This document shows positions 25,367 through 34,349 of a stretch of DNA of 64,000 nucleotides, one piece after another (the stretch's first letter is position 1; every line of letters begins with the position of its first letter). Origin of the DNA: an uncultured Olsenella sp. (GTDB lineage Bacteria; Actinomycetota; Coriobacteriia; Coriobacteriales; Atopobiaceae). The position numbers and the translations under genes were made by a program. The stretch spans positions 47,079-111,078 of the forward strand of contig OMVJ01000009.1 of the NCBI GenBank assembly GCA_900314495.1, written 5' to 3'. Under the pieces are notes generated by a model, which made no database searches, had not been told where the DNA came from, and was given only the letters and a program-made list of their open reading frames with translations.

Positions 25367-26334
25367 CACGCCACCTCCCCTAGGGCCCTGAGCAGGGCGT
25401 CGTTCTCTTGCTGGGTCCTCACCGCCACGCGGTACCAGCGCTCCCCCAGGCCGGAGAAGTTCTGGCACCGGCGGATGAGGATACCACGCCGCAGAAGCGG
25501 GGCGTACAAGTCCCGCGGACTCTTGAAGAGGAGGTAGTTTGCCTGGCCGGGCACCACGCGCATGCCCATCCCTGCCAGGCCGGCGGCCAGCCTGGCCCGC
25601 TCCCGTGCCACATAGGCCTGCAGGCGGGGCAGGTAGTCCCCGTCGGAAAGAGCCGCCACGCCCGCCACCTGGGCCGGGACGGAGACCGCCCAAGGCTGGC
25701 CGGCCCGCTCCAGGGCGCCAACGAGCCCCTGGTCGGAGCACATGCCGTAGCCCAGACGCAGCCCCGCCATGGCGTATGTCTTGGTGAAGGCCTTCATCAC
25801 CAGCAGGTTGGGCCAGGCCTGCGCCAGCTCCACCGCCGACGCGACGCCCGCCAGGTCCGCGAAGCACTCGTCCACCACCAGCAGGCACCCCGCCTGGCGC
25901 GCGCGTGCAAGGAGCCGCAGCATCTGGTCCCGCGAGACGGCGATGCCCGTGGGGTTGTTGGGGTTCGCGACAAAGGCCAGGCCGACACCCGGGCGGATTG
26001 CGTCCGCAAAGCGGGATGTCACCCTGAAGCCCTCCTCCTCAAGAAGGGCGACTTCGGCCACCCGCGCGCCGCTTGCGAGAAGCGCCTGCTCGTAGCCGGA
26101 GTAGCAGGGCGCCCCCGCCGTGCAGACAACAAAGGACTCCGGCACGCCCTCGTGTCGGGCGATGGCCGTGCGCAGGTCTCGACAGTACGGGTCCGGGTAC
26201 CTCTCGAACGAATCCACCTGCCGGACCAGGGCGCCGCGCGCGGAGGCCGGCATGCCCAGGGGGCTCACGCTTGCAGAGAAGTCCAGCACGCCGGGGTGGG
26301 CGTAGACGTCTCCCCCGTGCTCGAAGCGACCCAT
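25366..26334 (-). CDS. cobD: Threonine-phosphate decarboxylase-like protein with internal deletion
   Basis: This 322-aa class I aminotransferase-fold protein is expected to make (R)-1-amino-2-propanol phosphate for the nucleotide loop. ANPNNPTG (123-130), DECFADL and the PLP lysine in FTKTYAMAGLRLGYG (Lys185) are present. However, CTAGA (71-75) runs straight into PCYSGYEQALLASG. The family normally has about 25 more residues here, including the Gly-Ala-Ala/Ser-Asp turn that holds the PLP phosphate. The frame stays open, so this is an in-frame deletion near 26107-26118, real or an assembly fault. Activity is doubtful. The start at 26334 lacks a strong ribosome site. Confidence 0.8.
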   Translation of the reverse strand: MGRFEHGGDVYAHPGVLDFSASVSPLGMPASARGALVRQVDSFERYPDPYCRDLRTAIARHEGVPESFVVCTAGAPCYSGYEQALLASGARVAEVALLEEEGFRVTSRFADAIRPGVGLAFVANPNNPTGIAVSRDQMLRLLARARQAGCLLVVDECFADLAGVASAVELAQAWPNLLVMKAFTKTYAMAGLRLGYGMCSDQGLVGALERAGQPWAVSVPAQVAGVAALSDGDYLPRLQAYVARERARLAAGLAGMGMRVVPGQANYLLFKSPRDLYAPLLRRGILIRRCQNFSGLGERWYRVAVRTQQENDALLRALGEVA

Positions 26335-26339
26335 GCCCA

Positions 26340-27332
26340 CTACAGCCACAGTGGCACCTCCCCAAAGAGTCCCAGCGCCCAACCGATGGCCAGGGAAAGC
26401 GCGAACCCCAAGAGGGAGGTCACGTACAGCAACCGGTTGGCGCGTGCGATGTCCCTTGGCTCCACGGGACGCGTCGCGTCACCAAGCGTGGGCTTGTGAA
26501 CCAGGCGCCCAAAGTAGTAGCTGTCCCCCGCCAGCCTGACCCTCAGAGCTCCCGCACAGGCAGCCTCGGTGTAGGCGGAGTTGGGCGAGAGGTGCTTGGC
26601 GTGGTCGCGCCGCATGATGCGCCAGGCGCCTCTGCCGTCAAAGCCCGCCAGCGCCGCCCCCGCGCACATGAGCGCGCCCGAGACGCGCGCCGGCACGAGG
26701 TTGAGGACGTCGTCCATGCGCGCGGCACAGGTGCCGAAGCGGCGGTAGCGCTCGTTCTTGTAGCCGACCATGGAATCCATGGTGTTCACCGCCTTGTAGA
26801 GCACGCCCAGGGGAGCCCCGCCCACAGCCATGTACAGGAGGGGCGCGACCACGCCGTCGGAGGAGTTCTCCGCCACGGTCTCCACCGCGGCACGGGTGAC
26901 GCCAGCGACGTCCAGGCCCTGGGTGTCCCGACCCACTATCATGCTCACGGCCTTGCGCGCGGCGGGCAGGTCTCCCGCGGCCAGAGCGTCATGCACGCGC
27001 ATGCTCTCGTCCCGCAAGGACTTGGTGGCGAGCATCTGGCAGCAGACCACGCTCTCCACCGCGAGGCCCAGCCAGGGGTTGACGCGGGTTGCCAAGACCA
27101 CCACCGCAGCAGCAACGGCCCAGGAGACCAGGGGCACCACGATGGCAAGCACCGCGCCTGCGGCGAACTCACCCTTGTCCGTCTTGGGGAAGGCCGCGCG
27201 GAGCGGGGGCTCCAGGGCGGAGATGAGCCGGCCCATCCACCGGACGGGGTGGGGAATGCCGTGCGGGTCCCCGACAACGAGGTCCAACGCGTACCCCAGG
27301 GCGAGGGCTGCCAGGTGCTGCGACGTCAGCAT
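26340..27332 (-). CDS. cbiB: Adenosylcobinamide-phosphate synthase
   Basis: This 330-aa membrane protein attaches aminopropanol (phosphate) to adenosylcobyric acid. DLVVGDPHGIPHPVRWMG near the N-terminus, NSSDGVVAPLLYMAVGG and YKAVNTMDSMVGY are the CbiB motifs; four to five membrane helices are predicted. ATG 27332 overlaps the end of cbiA by 7 nt. Confidence 0.93.
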   Translation of the reverse strand: MLTSQHLAALALGYALDLVVGDPHGIPHPVRWMGRLISALEPPLRAAFPKTDKGEFAAGAVLAIVVPLVSWAVAAAVVVLATRVNPWLGLAVESVVCCQMLATKSLRDESMRVHDALAAGDLPAARKAVSMIVGRDTQGLDVAGVTRAAVETVAENSSDGVVAPLLYMAVGGAPLGVLYKAVNTMDSMVGYKNERYRRFGTCAARMDDVLNLVPARVSGALMCAGAALAGFDGRGAWRIMRRDHAKHLSPNSAYTEAACAGALRVRLAGDSYYFGRLVHKPTLGDATRPVEPRDIARANRLLYVTSLLGFALSLAIGWALGLFGEVPLWL

Positions 27333-28647
27333 GTGTGCCTCCCCTCGCGGTGCGCCGCGCATGCCTCCACGAAGCGCCGCGCGGCCGCCGGTGCGGAGCA
27401 GAGGTCCAAGTGCGGGTAGCCGGCGTAGAGCGTGGGCGTGGCATGGCAGCACTCCCAGCTCCTGCCCGAGCATGGCTTGACGGCGTGGAAGGCGTCCCCG
27501 GGGGCGTCGCTGTCCCAGTAGTGGAACTCGTGGGCGCGGAGCTCCTCCCCCGGCGCGGCCAGCAGGCTCTGGCCCTTTGCCTCCAGGGTCACGTAGCCAA
27601 AGCCAGGTGGTCCGTGCGATATGCCTTTCCGGGAATGACGCCCACCATGGGGTGGGTGACGCCATCGGCGTCCTCCAACTGGGTCTGCAGGTACATGAAG
27701 CCCCCGCACTCCGCTATGGTCGGAAGGCCGGCGAGAACCGCCTCCCGCACGGCCCTGCGCATGGCCACGTTGGCGGCAAGCCGGGCCGCGTGCAGCTCCG
27801 GGTAGCCCCCACCCAGGTAGAGGCCGTCCACGCCCTGGGGCAGCGCCGCGTCGCTCAGCGGAGAGAAGCCCACCGGCTCCGCCCCAAGCTCGCGCAGGAC
27901 ATCCAGGGCGTCCTCGTAGTAGAAGCAGAAGGCCTCGTCCCGCGCCACGGCAACGCGCAGGGGCTCGACGCAGACGGGCGCCGGCCGGCGGGGCACCACC
28001 TCGAGGGCGGGAGCCGCCTGGGCCAGGGCGACCAGGGCATCCAAATCAAAGCTGCGCTCCATCTGGTCCGCTAGGCGGTCCACCCGCTGCTGCAGGTCCG
28101 CCACCTCTGCCAGGTAGCCCAGCACCGGAATGCCAGTCTCCTCCTCGATTGCCCCCTTGAGCTGCGCATACATCATGGGCGAGACGCGGTTGAGCACCAC
28201 CCCCGCCACCTGGCTCGGGCATCGGAAGCCCGCAAAGCCCGCCACCTCCGCGGCAAGCGACCGGGCACGGCCGCGCCCGTCCAAGACCAGGACCGCCGGC
28301 GTCCTCGTCGTGCGGGCCAGGTCCCAGGCGGAGGCGGAATCCGTGAGGGCGATGCCGTCGTAGTAGCCCATGACCCCCTCCACCACCGTGATGCCACTGT
28401 CCTGGGCACCCTTGGCAAGCAGGCGGCAGACGTCCCCGGGTGTGGAGAGGAAGAGGTCCAGATTGCGCGACGGCACGCCCAGCACACGCACGTGGAACAT
28501 GGGGTCTATGTAGTCGGGTCCGCACTTGCAGGCCCGGGGGCTCAGCCCCCGCCGCTGGAATGCGCGCAACAAACCGCAGGTCACCGTGGTCTTTCCCCCA
28601 CCGCTGGCGGCGGCCCCCACAAGCAGGCGGGGCACGCGCGCCATCAT
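27326..28647 (-). pseudogene. cbiA: Cobyrinate a,c-diamide synthase, interrupted by a frameshift
   Basis: The first frame (28647 to 27589, 352 codons) encodes the ATP-binding domain (GAAASGGGKTTVTCG, CGPDYIDPMFH) and the start of the GATase domain with its nucleophile (AECGGFMYL). It then stops shortly after TDHL. The rest of the domain continues in the -1 frame from about 27606 (GFGYVTLEAKGQSLL), contains the catalytic histidine in AHEFHYWD and ends at 27326, overlapping cbiB normally. Restoring one base near 27603-27609 (CACCTGG) gives a standard protein of about 440 residues. The cause may be a sequencing or assembly error in a G-run, a real mutation, or less likely programmed -1 frameshifting. 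Everything else about the gene looks intact. Confidence 0.85.
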
Positions 28648-29885
28648 TGCGCGCCCCCGTCCACGTTTCCACCCGCACAGAAGAGGTAGACGGGGTTGAG
28701 CCCCATCATCAGGTGGTAGGGGCCGGCCTTCCTGCCGCGCGCCATGCCCACCTGCACCACGTCCGCCTCGCCAAGGCCACAGTCGGCGAAGGCGCCAAGC
28801 GCGGCAGAGACGGTCTCCAGCGTGAGGCAGGAGGCCACCACCCGCACGTTGGGGTTGGCGGCAATGGCAGCGTGCAGGATCCTCTTGAAGTCGCCCGAGG
28901 AGCCACCGATGAATACGCGGTCGGGAGCCGGCAGGCCAACCAGGGCCTCGGGCGCCCTGCCCGCAACCACGTGCAGGTTGCGGAGGCCGAAGCGGTCGCG
29001 GTTGGCCCGCAGGAGTGCCAGGGCGTCCTCGTCCTTCTCGATGGCAAAGACCTGGCCCTCAGGCACGGCCAGCGCGCCCTCCACAGAGACCGAGCCCGTC
29101 CCTGCCCCCACGTCCCAGAGCACGTGGTCGGGACGCAGGCGCAGCTTGCAGACGGCCAGTTCGCGCACCTCCTCCTTGGTCATGGGGGTCCTCCCGCGCA
29201 CAAGGGCGTCGTCGGGCAGGCAGGGAGCGCTCTCGCACCGCCGGATTGGGGCCTCGTTCTGCACCAGCAGCACCGTCAGGTCCGCAAAGGTCATCGCCGC
29301 GAGCTCCTCCGCGCTGCCGCTGACCACGCGCTCCTCCGGGTACGAGAGCCTCTCACCCGCGCTCACGCGGACGTCTCCCAGGCCGCGCGCCACGAGGTCC
29401 GCGCACACGTCCTGCGCCTTGGCCTGGCCGCCGGTGAGGACGAAGGTCTTCCGGTGCGCCTGGACCGCACCCGCGACATTGCCCGCACGCCCGTGGACGG
29501 AGACCACGTGGGCGTCCTGCCAGGGCGTCTGCAGCCGCGCGCAGAGGTACGAGAGGGAGGAGACACCGGGCATGGCCTCGACCTCAAGGCCCTGGACCTC
29601 GCTCAGCCGCTGGTACAGCAGGTTGGCGCCGCTGTAGAAGCCCACGTCGCCCGAGAAGAGCACGCAGGCGCACGCGGCATCCGAGCCCCGCAAGGCCTCC
29701 AGGATGTCGTCCGCACGCACGGCCTCCACCATGCGCGGGACCGTGGCATCCCCCAGCACGGGCCGCACGGCATCCAGCATGCGCCGTGCGCCCACAAGCA
29801 GCTGGCTGCGCCTGATGGCGGCCTGACCGGCTACGGTCAGCGTCTCTGGGTTGCCCATGCCAATGCCCACCAGATACACCCTCAT
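28644..29885 (-). CDS. cbiET: CbiE-CbiT fusion: cobalt-precorrin C5/C15 methyltransferase and C12 decarboxylase
   Basis: This 413-aa protein corresponds to CobL. Residues 1-205 are a tetrapyrrole (SAM) methyltransferase, CbiE, with LVGIGMGNPETLT at the start and LFSGDVGFYSGA. Residues about 215-400 are CbiT, beginning MTKEEVRELAVCKL and with the SAM-binding WDVGAGTGSVSVE. Together they methylate C-5 and C-15 and decarboxylate the C-12 acetate. ATG lies two bases after the cbiJ stop; ATGA overlap with cbiA. Confidence 0.94.
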   Translation of the reverse strand: MRVYLVGIGMGNPETLTVAGQAAIRRSQLLVGARRMLDAVRPVLGDATVPRMVEAVRADDILEALRGSDAACACVLFSGDVGFYSGANLLYQRLSEVQGLEVEAMPGVSSLSYLCARLQTPWQDAHVVSVHGRAGNVAGAVQAHRKTFVLTGGQAKAQDVCADLVARGLGDVRVSAGERLSYPEERVVSGSAEELAAMTFADLTVLLVQNEAPIRRCESAPCLPDDALVRGRTPMTKEEVRELAVCKLRLRPDHVLWDVGAGTGSVSVEGALAVPEGQVFAIEKDEDALALLRANRDRFGLRNLHVVAGRAPEALVGLPAPDRVFIGGSSGDFKRILHAAIAANPNVRVVASCLTLETVSAALGAFADCGLGEADVVQVGMARGRKAGPYHLMMGLNPVYLFCAGGNVDGGAQ

Positions 29886-29887
29886 CG

Positions 29888-30649
29888 CTACACCCCAAAC
29901 CTCTCCGTCAGAACGCGCTTCGTCTGCGCGAAGTCCAGGCCGTCATCCTCGCGCACCGGCCGGTGGATGACCACCACCCTGTTGCCGCAGGCCATGGCGG
30001 CGCGGATCTTCTCCTCGAAGCCGCCCGCCCGGCCGGACGCCTTGGTCACCAGCACGGCAGTGCCCAGCTGGCGGATGAGCGCCCGGTTGAGCTCCTCCGA
30101 GAAGGGCCCTTGCATGGCGATAACATGGCTGGTCGCCAGACCCAGCTCCCGCGTCAGCTCTAGCGCGGAGACGACGGGCAGCACCCGCACGTAGGCGCGG
30201 TCGGCGAAGTCGGGGATGCCGGCAGCAAAGACGGGCAGGTCCTTGCTGCCCGTGGTCAGGAGCACCCTCCCAGGCATGCCGGCAACCATGCGCGCCGCCT
30301 CCCAGGCGTCTGGCGCGCCCAGCCAGGGGCCAGTGGGCTCGCCCTCGCGCACCAGACGCAGCCGCGACGTGCCCGTCGCGCCTGCCGCCTGGGCCACGCT
30401 CTGGGTGATGCTGGTCGCATAGGGGTGAGTCGCATCCACCACGCAGGCGAAGCCCTGGGTGCGCATGAGGTCCTCCACCTGCGCTTCGCTCATCCGCTGG
30501 CCCAACGCCGTGACGCGCGGCCCCACGGGCACGAGCCGCGCCCCATACTCCGTGGCACAGCAGGCGACCACGTCGCACGTCCCCCGCGCGGCGAGCCACT
30601 CCGCCAGCTCGCGCCCCTCCGTCGTCCCGCCAAACACAAGGATCCTCAC
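29888..30649 (-). CDS. cbiJ: Cobalt-precorrin-6A reductase
   Basis: This 253-aa Rossmann-type reductase starts RILVFGGTTEGRELAEWL and contains VDATHPYATSITQ and TSHVIAMQGPFSEELN, the CobK/CbiJ signatures. It reduces the macrocycle with NAD(P)H. The start is a GTG at 30649 overlapping the previous stop (GTGA); the upstream open frame is a shadow of cbiH. Confidence 0.92.
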   Translation of the reverse strand: MRILVFGGTTEGRELAEWLAARGTCDVVACCATEYGARLVPVGPRVTALGQRMSEAQVEDLMRTQGFACVVDATHPYATSITQSVAQAAGATGTSRLRLVREGEPTGPWLGAPDAWEAARMVAGMPGRVLLTTGSKDLPVFAAGIPDFADRAYVRVLPVVSALELTRELGLATSHVIAMQGPFSEELNRALIRQLGTAVLVTKASGRAGGFEEKIRAAMACGNRVVVIHRPVREDDGLDFAQTKRVLTERFGV

Positions 30650-32451
30650 GCTCGCCCCCTCTGCAGGTAGCCACGGGGCGTCACCATGCGTCCGTCCACC
30701 ACGCGCGTGGCCTCGTTGCCAATGAAGACCGTGGTGAACATGTCCACGGATGCGACGCGAAGCTGCGCCAGGGTCATGACCTCCCACTCCTCGCCGGCCC
30801 GACCGATGTTGCGAACGGTTCCGCACACCGTCTGGGGCGACTTGTGGGCAAGGACCACGTCGCACGCCCAGGCTAGGTAGTCGGCCCGTTTGCGGGAAGC
30901 CGGGTTGTAGAGGCAAATGACCAGGTCCGCCTGGGCCGCCGCCTCTAGGCGCGCGCGGATCTTCTCCCTGGGCGTCATGAGGTCGGAAAGGGAGATGACG
31001 GCGAAGTCGTGCATGAGGGGCGCGCCCAGCACGGCCGCGCCGCCGTTTGCCGCCGTCACACCGGGGACAACGTCTATGCGCACGCCGGGCATGCCACCGG
31101 CAAGCTCCAGGCAGAGGCCCGCCATGCCGTACACGCCTGGGTCGCCCGAGCAGACCATGGCAACGTGCCTGCCCTTGGCGGCCTCGTCCAGGGCCAGCTG
31201 GCATCGCTCCACCTCGCGCCGCATGCCTGTGGTCAGCGTGGGCTTGCCCGGGAACATGCGACGAACGAGGTCCACGTAGACGGTGTAGCCCACGATGACG
31301 TCGCACTCCCGCAGCACCCGCCAGGCGCGAAGGGTCAGGTCGTCGCCCGCGCCGGGGCCCAGGCCCACGATGGAAAGCCGCGCCTCGCGCGCGGCACCGG
31401 GAAATCTCGCGGGGCCCTCGTCCACCGCGACCGCCACCGTAACGCCGTCACCCGCCTGCTTGCGCAAGACCAAGCGGCCGCCACACGCAGCCGCGGCGCG
31501 TTCGCACACGTTCCCGACCCCCACGGTCTGTCGCACGAAGTCCGAGGACGAGAACTCGCCCGGCACGGCCGCGAGTTGGTCCGCAGAGAAGAGCCTGAGG
31601 CTCCAACCTCGGCTCCGGGCCAGGTGCAGCACGGCGGGCTCGTCGGCCTTGAGGTCAATCGTCGCCAGCTGTGCCACGGCCGAGGGGGAGATGCCCGCGG
31701 CTTGGAGAGCCGCGTCAACACGGCCCTCCAGCACCGAGGGCTCCGTGCCGCGCTTGCAGCCCACCCCCACGCAGACGTCGCGAGGCACCAGATGAAGCGT
31801 GCTCGCAAAGGGACGAAGCGCAAGGTTCCGCGTCACCACGAAGCCGACCTCCGGAGCCGTGCCCTGGGCAGGCAGCTCGGACACGCCCTGGAGCAGCGGC
31901 CCCTCCACGGCAACGTCCGCACGCGCGAAGCCCACAGGCTCCCCCGCCAGCAGCCGCGCCGAGACCTCCTTGGCAACCTGGCGCTCGGCAATCCGCAGGC
32001 CGTTCTCGCGCGCCCACTCGTCCACGGCGAAGAGGCCGTTCACGTCCGTCGCCGTGGAGATCGCCGCCTGGCCGCCAGTGACCTCCGCCACGGCACGGGC
32101 AAGGTCGTTGGCGCCGCCCACATGGCCGGAGAGCAGGGGCACGGCGAAGAGGCCCCTCTCGTCCACGCACACGACCGCGGAGTCACGGAGCTTGTCCGCA
32201 ACGTGGGGCGCCACGGCACGAACGGCAATGCCACACGCGCCGACGAAGACCAGTGCGTCGTCCACGGCAAAGTGGCCCGCCGTCCAGGCGGCAAGGCTGG
32301 GGAAGGCCTCCACGCCGCAGGCGGCAGCAAGCCTCTGCGTTGTCGAAATGCCATTTACCTGGTATTCGTTGGTCTTTGCAAGGCCCGCGGCAAGGGCCTT
32401 GGCAAGTCCCACGCCGGCCTCCGTGAAGGCGGCGATGGATACGCGCGTCAC
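30646..32451 (-). CDS. cbiGH: CbiG-CbiH fusion: cobalt-precorrin-5A hydrolase and C17-methyltransferase
   Basis: This 601-aa protein combines CbiG (about 1-340: FVGACGIAVRAVAPH, DERGLFAVPLLSGHVGGAN, GVGCKRGT) and CbiH (about 360-601: SIVGLGPGAGDDLTLRA, GDPGVYGMAGL, YNPASRKRADYL). CbiH makes ring-contracted cobalt-factor IV/precorrin-4 and CbiG opens the lactone and releases acetaldehyde. The GTG start at 32451 overlaps the cbiF stop (GTGA). Such fusions occur in several anaerobes and channel labile intermediates. Confidence 0.93.
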   Translation of the reverse strand: MTRVSIAAFTEAGVGLAKALAAGLAKTNEYQVNGISTTQRLAAACGVEAFPSLAAWTAGHFAVDDALVFVGACGIAVRAVAPHVADKLRDSAVVCVDERGLFAVPLLSGHVGGANDLARAVAEVTGGQAAISTATDVNGLFAVDEWARENGLRIAERQVAKEVSARLLAGEPVGFARADVAVEGPLLQGVSELPAQGTAPEVGFVVTRNLALRPFASTLHLVPRDVCVGVGCKRGTEPSVLEGRVDAALQAAGISPSAVAQLATIDLKADEPAVLHLARSRGWSLRLFSADQLAAVPGEFSSSDFVRQTVGVGNVCERAAAACGGRLVLRKQAGDGVTVAVAVDEGPARFPGAAREARLSIVGLGPGAGDDLTLRAWRVLRECDVIVGYTVYVDLVRRMFPGKPTLTTGMRREVERCQLALDEAAKGRHVAMVCSGDPGVYGMAGLCLELAGGMPGVRIDVVPGVTAANGGAAVLGAPLMHDFAVISLSDLMTPREKIRARLEAAAQADLVICLYNPASRKRADYLAWACDVVLAHKSPQTVCGTVRNIGRAGEEWEVMTLAQLRVASVDMFTTVFIGNEATRVVDGRMVTPRGYLQRGRA

Positions 32452-33206
32452 GCCTGCTCCCCCTTCCGGTAGCCGGTGGTGAAGGTGGGGTCGTACAGCT
32501 TGGAGCGGTCGTATTCGGTACCCAGGAAGCCGCCGACCGCTATGAGCGCCGTCTTGGTAACGCCGTTCTGCCGCGCCGTCCGCGCCAGCGTCCCCACGGT
32601 GCAGCGGTACACGCGCTCCTCCGGCCACGTTGCCTTGTAGACAATGGCCGCTGGCGTGTCCGCCGTGTAGGCGCCCCCGAGCAGCTCCTCCTGTGCCGCC
32701 TCCAAGAGCCCGGCAGAGAGGAAGAGCACCAGCGTGCAACCGTGCGATGCCAGCCCGGCCAGCCCTTCGCCCTCCGGCACCGGTGTCCTACCCTCCATGC
32801 GCGTGATTATCACCGACTGGGAGACGTCGGGCAGGGTGTACTCCGCCCGCAGGGCAGCGGCGGCAGCGCAGAAGGACGAGACTCCCGGCGTCACGTCGAA
32901 CTCCGCGCCCCCGGCCCGCAGCAGGTCCATCTGCTCCCGGATGGCGCCGTAGAGCGAGGGGTCGCCCGTGTGCAGCCGGACGGTGACCCTTCCCGCCGCT
33001 TCGGCCTCCAGCATGGCGGCCACAACCTCCTCCAGCGTCATATGGGCTGAGTTCAGGACGGTGGCACCCGGCTTGCACAAGTCCAGCAGGTCCGGGTTCA
33101 CCAAGGACCCGGCATAGATGACCAGGTCCGCCTGGGCCATCAGCCTGGCGCCGCGTACCGTGATGAGGTCCGGCGCTCCGGGGCCCGCCCCAACGAAGTG
33201 AATCAT
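32448..33206 (-). CDS. cbiF: Cobalt-precorrin-4 C11-methyltransferase
   Basis: This 252-aa SAM-dependent tetrapyrrole methylase begins MIHFVGAGPGAPDLITVRG and has the family motifs VIYAGSLVNP, LHTGDPSLYGAI and PGVSSFCAAAAAL. ATG 33206 overlaps the cbiD stop (ATGA), and the longer open frame upstream is a cbiD shadow. Confidence 0.95.
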   Translation of the reverse strand: MIHFVGAGPGAPDLITVRGARLMAQADLVIYAGSLVNPDLLDLCKPGATVLNSAHMTLEEVVAAMLEAEAAGRVTVRLHTGDPSLYGAIREQMDLLRAGGAEFDVTPGVSSFCAAAAALRAEYTLPDVSQSVIITRMEGRTPVPEGEGLAGLASHGCTLVLFLSAGLLEAAQEELLGGAYTADTPAAIVYKATWPEERVYRCTVGTLARTARQNGVTKTALIAVGGFLGTEYDRSKLYDPTFTTGYRKGEQA

Positions 33207-34348
33207 GCCTCTTCCGCCTTCCCATGCAGCGCGAGCAGCCGCCCCGCGCCGTCCGTCATTCCCAGGACCCCCCATTCGGGAGAGAAGCACACGGCCTCCA
33301 CCTGCAGGGACGGGCCCGCCCGGCGCGTCAGCTGCGCCGCCATCGCCCCCATGATGGAGGCCAGGGTCTGGTCCAGGATTCCCTCGTCCCGCAGCCAGGG
33401 CAGGGCCTCGTCCGTGGTGGCGCTACCCATGATGCGGCGGATCAGGTCCGTGCCGGCGCCCGCCATGCCGGCGTGCGCGGCCAGGGTCTCCCGCCTGGCA
33501 TCGGCCACGCGGGAGTGGGTGTTCATGACGCCGGCCGCCACCTTCACAAGCTTACCCAAGGCGCCAACCAGCAGCATGGTCCGGAAGCCCATGCCCGCGG
33601 CGGCGTCTATGGTCGCACCAATGTAGTTGGCGCACTGCACGCAGTGGTCCACGTCCAGCCCCAGGGCGTCCCCGGCGAAGTCCCGCCCGTAGTTGCCCGG
33701 AGCCACCAAGAGGTCCCGCCTGCCGGCCTCATACTGCACGCGCATCTCCAGCCCAATGGACGCCACCAGGGCCTCCTCGCTCATGGGGCGCACGATGCCA
33801 GACGACCCCAGGACGGAGATGCCGCCCTCTATGCCCAGGCGGGGGTTGAAGGTCTTAGCTGCCAGCTCCACCCCGGCGGGGATGGAGATGACCACACTGA
33901 GTCCTCCCTGGTAGCCGGCGGCGCTCATGGCCGCCTGGGCCTGCCGGGCGATCATCTGGCGCGGCACGTGGTTGATGGCCGCGGCGCCCACGGGCTGGTC
34001 AAGCCCCTTGCGGGTGACGCGGCCCACGCCCAGGCCCCCGTCCACCGTGACGCCCGCCTCCGCCTTGCAGACGCGCGCGTACACGAGGGCTCCGTCCGTG
34101 ACGTCCGGGTCGTCCCCGGCGTCCTTGCGCACGGCGCAGCTGGCCCAGCCGTCCCCGCGCTCAAAGCACTCCAGGTCCGCCGTCACGGTTATGCCCGCGG
34201 GGGTCTCCACCTGCACGGAGTCCAGACACGTGCCAGACAGCAGCAAGGTGGCCGCGCCCAGGGTGGCGGCCGCAGCGCAGGTGCCCGTGGTGTAGCCGCA
34301 CCGCATGCGCTTGCGGCCCACCGTCACGTATTCCTCCAGCTTGGCCAT
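33203..34348 (-). CDS. cbiD: Cobalt-precorrin-5B C1-methyltransferase
   Basis: This 381-aa enzyme methylates C-1. The N-terminal CGYTTGTCAAAA and the segments DDPDVTDG and TFNPRLGIEGGISVLGSSG are CbiD hallmarks. The ATG lies one base after the btuD stop and is preceded by GGGGGAGG. Confidence 0.95.
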   Translation of the reverse strand: MAKLEEYVTVGRKRMRCGYTTGTCAAAATLGAATLLLSGTCLDSVQVETPAGITVTADLECFERGDGWASCAVRKDAGDDPDVTDGALVYARVCKAEAGVTVDGGLGVGRVTRKGLDQPVGAAAINHVPRQMIARQAQAAMSAAGYQGGLSVVISIPAGVELAAKTFNPRLGIEGGISVLGSSGIVRPMSEEALVASIGLEMRVQYEAGRRDLLVAPGNYGRDFAGDALGLDVDHCVQCANYIGATIDAAAGMGFRTMLLVGALGKLVKVAAGVMNTHSRVADARRETLAAHAGMAGAGTDLIRRIMGSATTDEALPWLRDEGILDQTLASIMGAMAAQLTRRAGPSLQVEAVCFSPEWGVLGMTDGAGRLLALHGKAEEA

Positions 34349-34349
34349 G

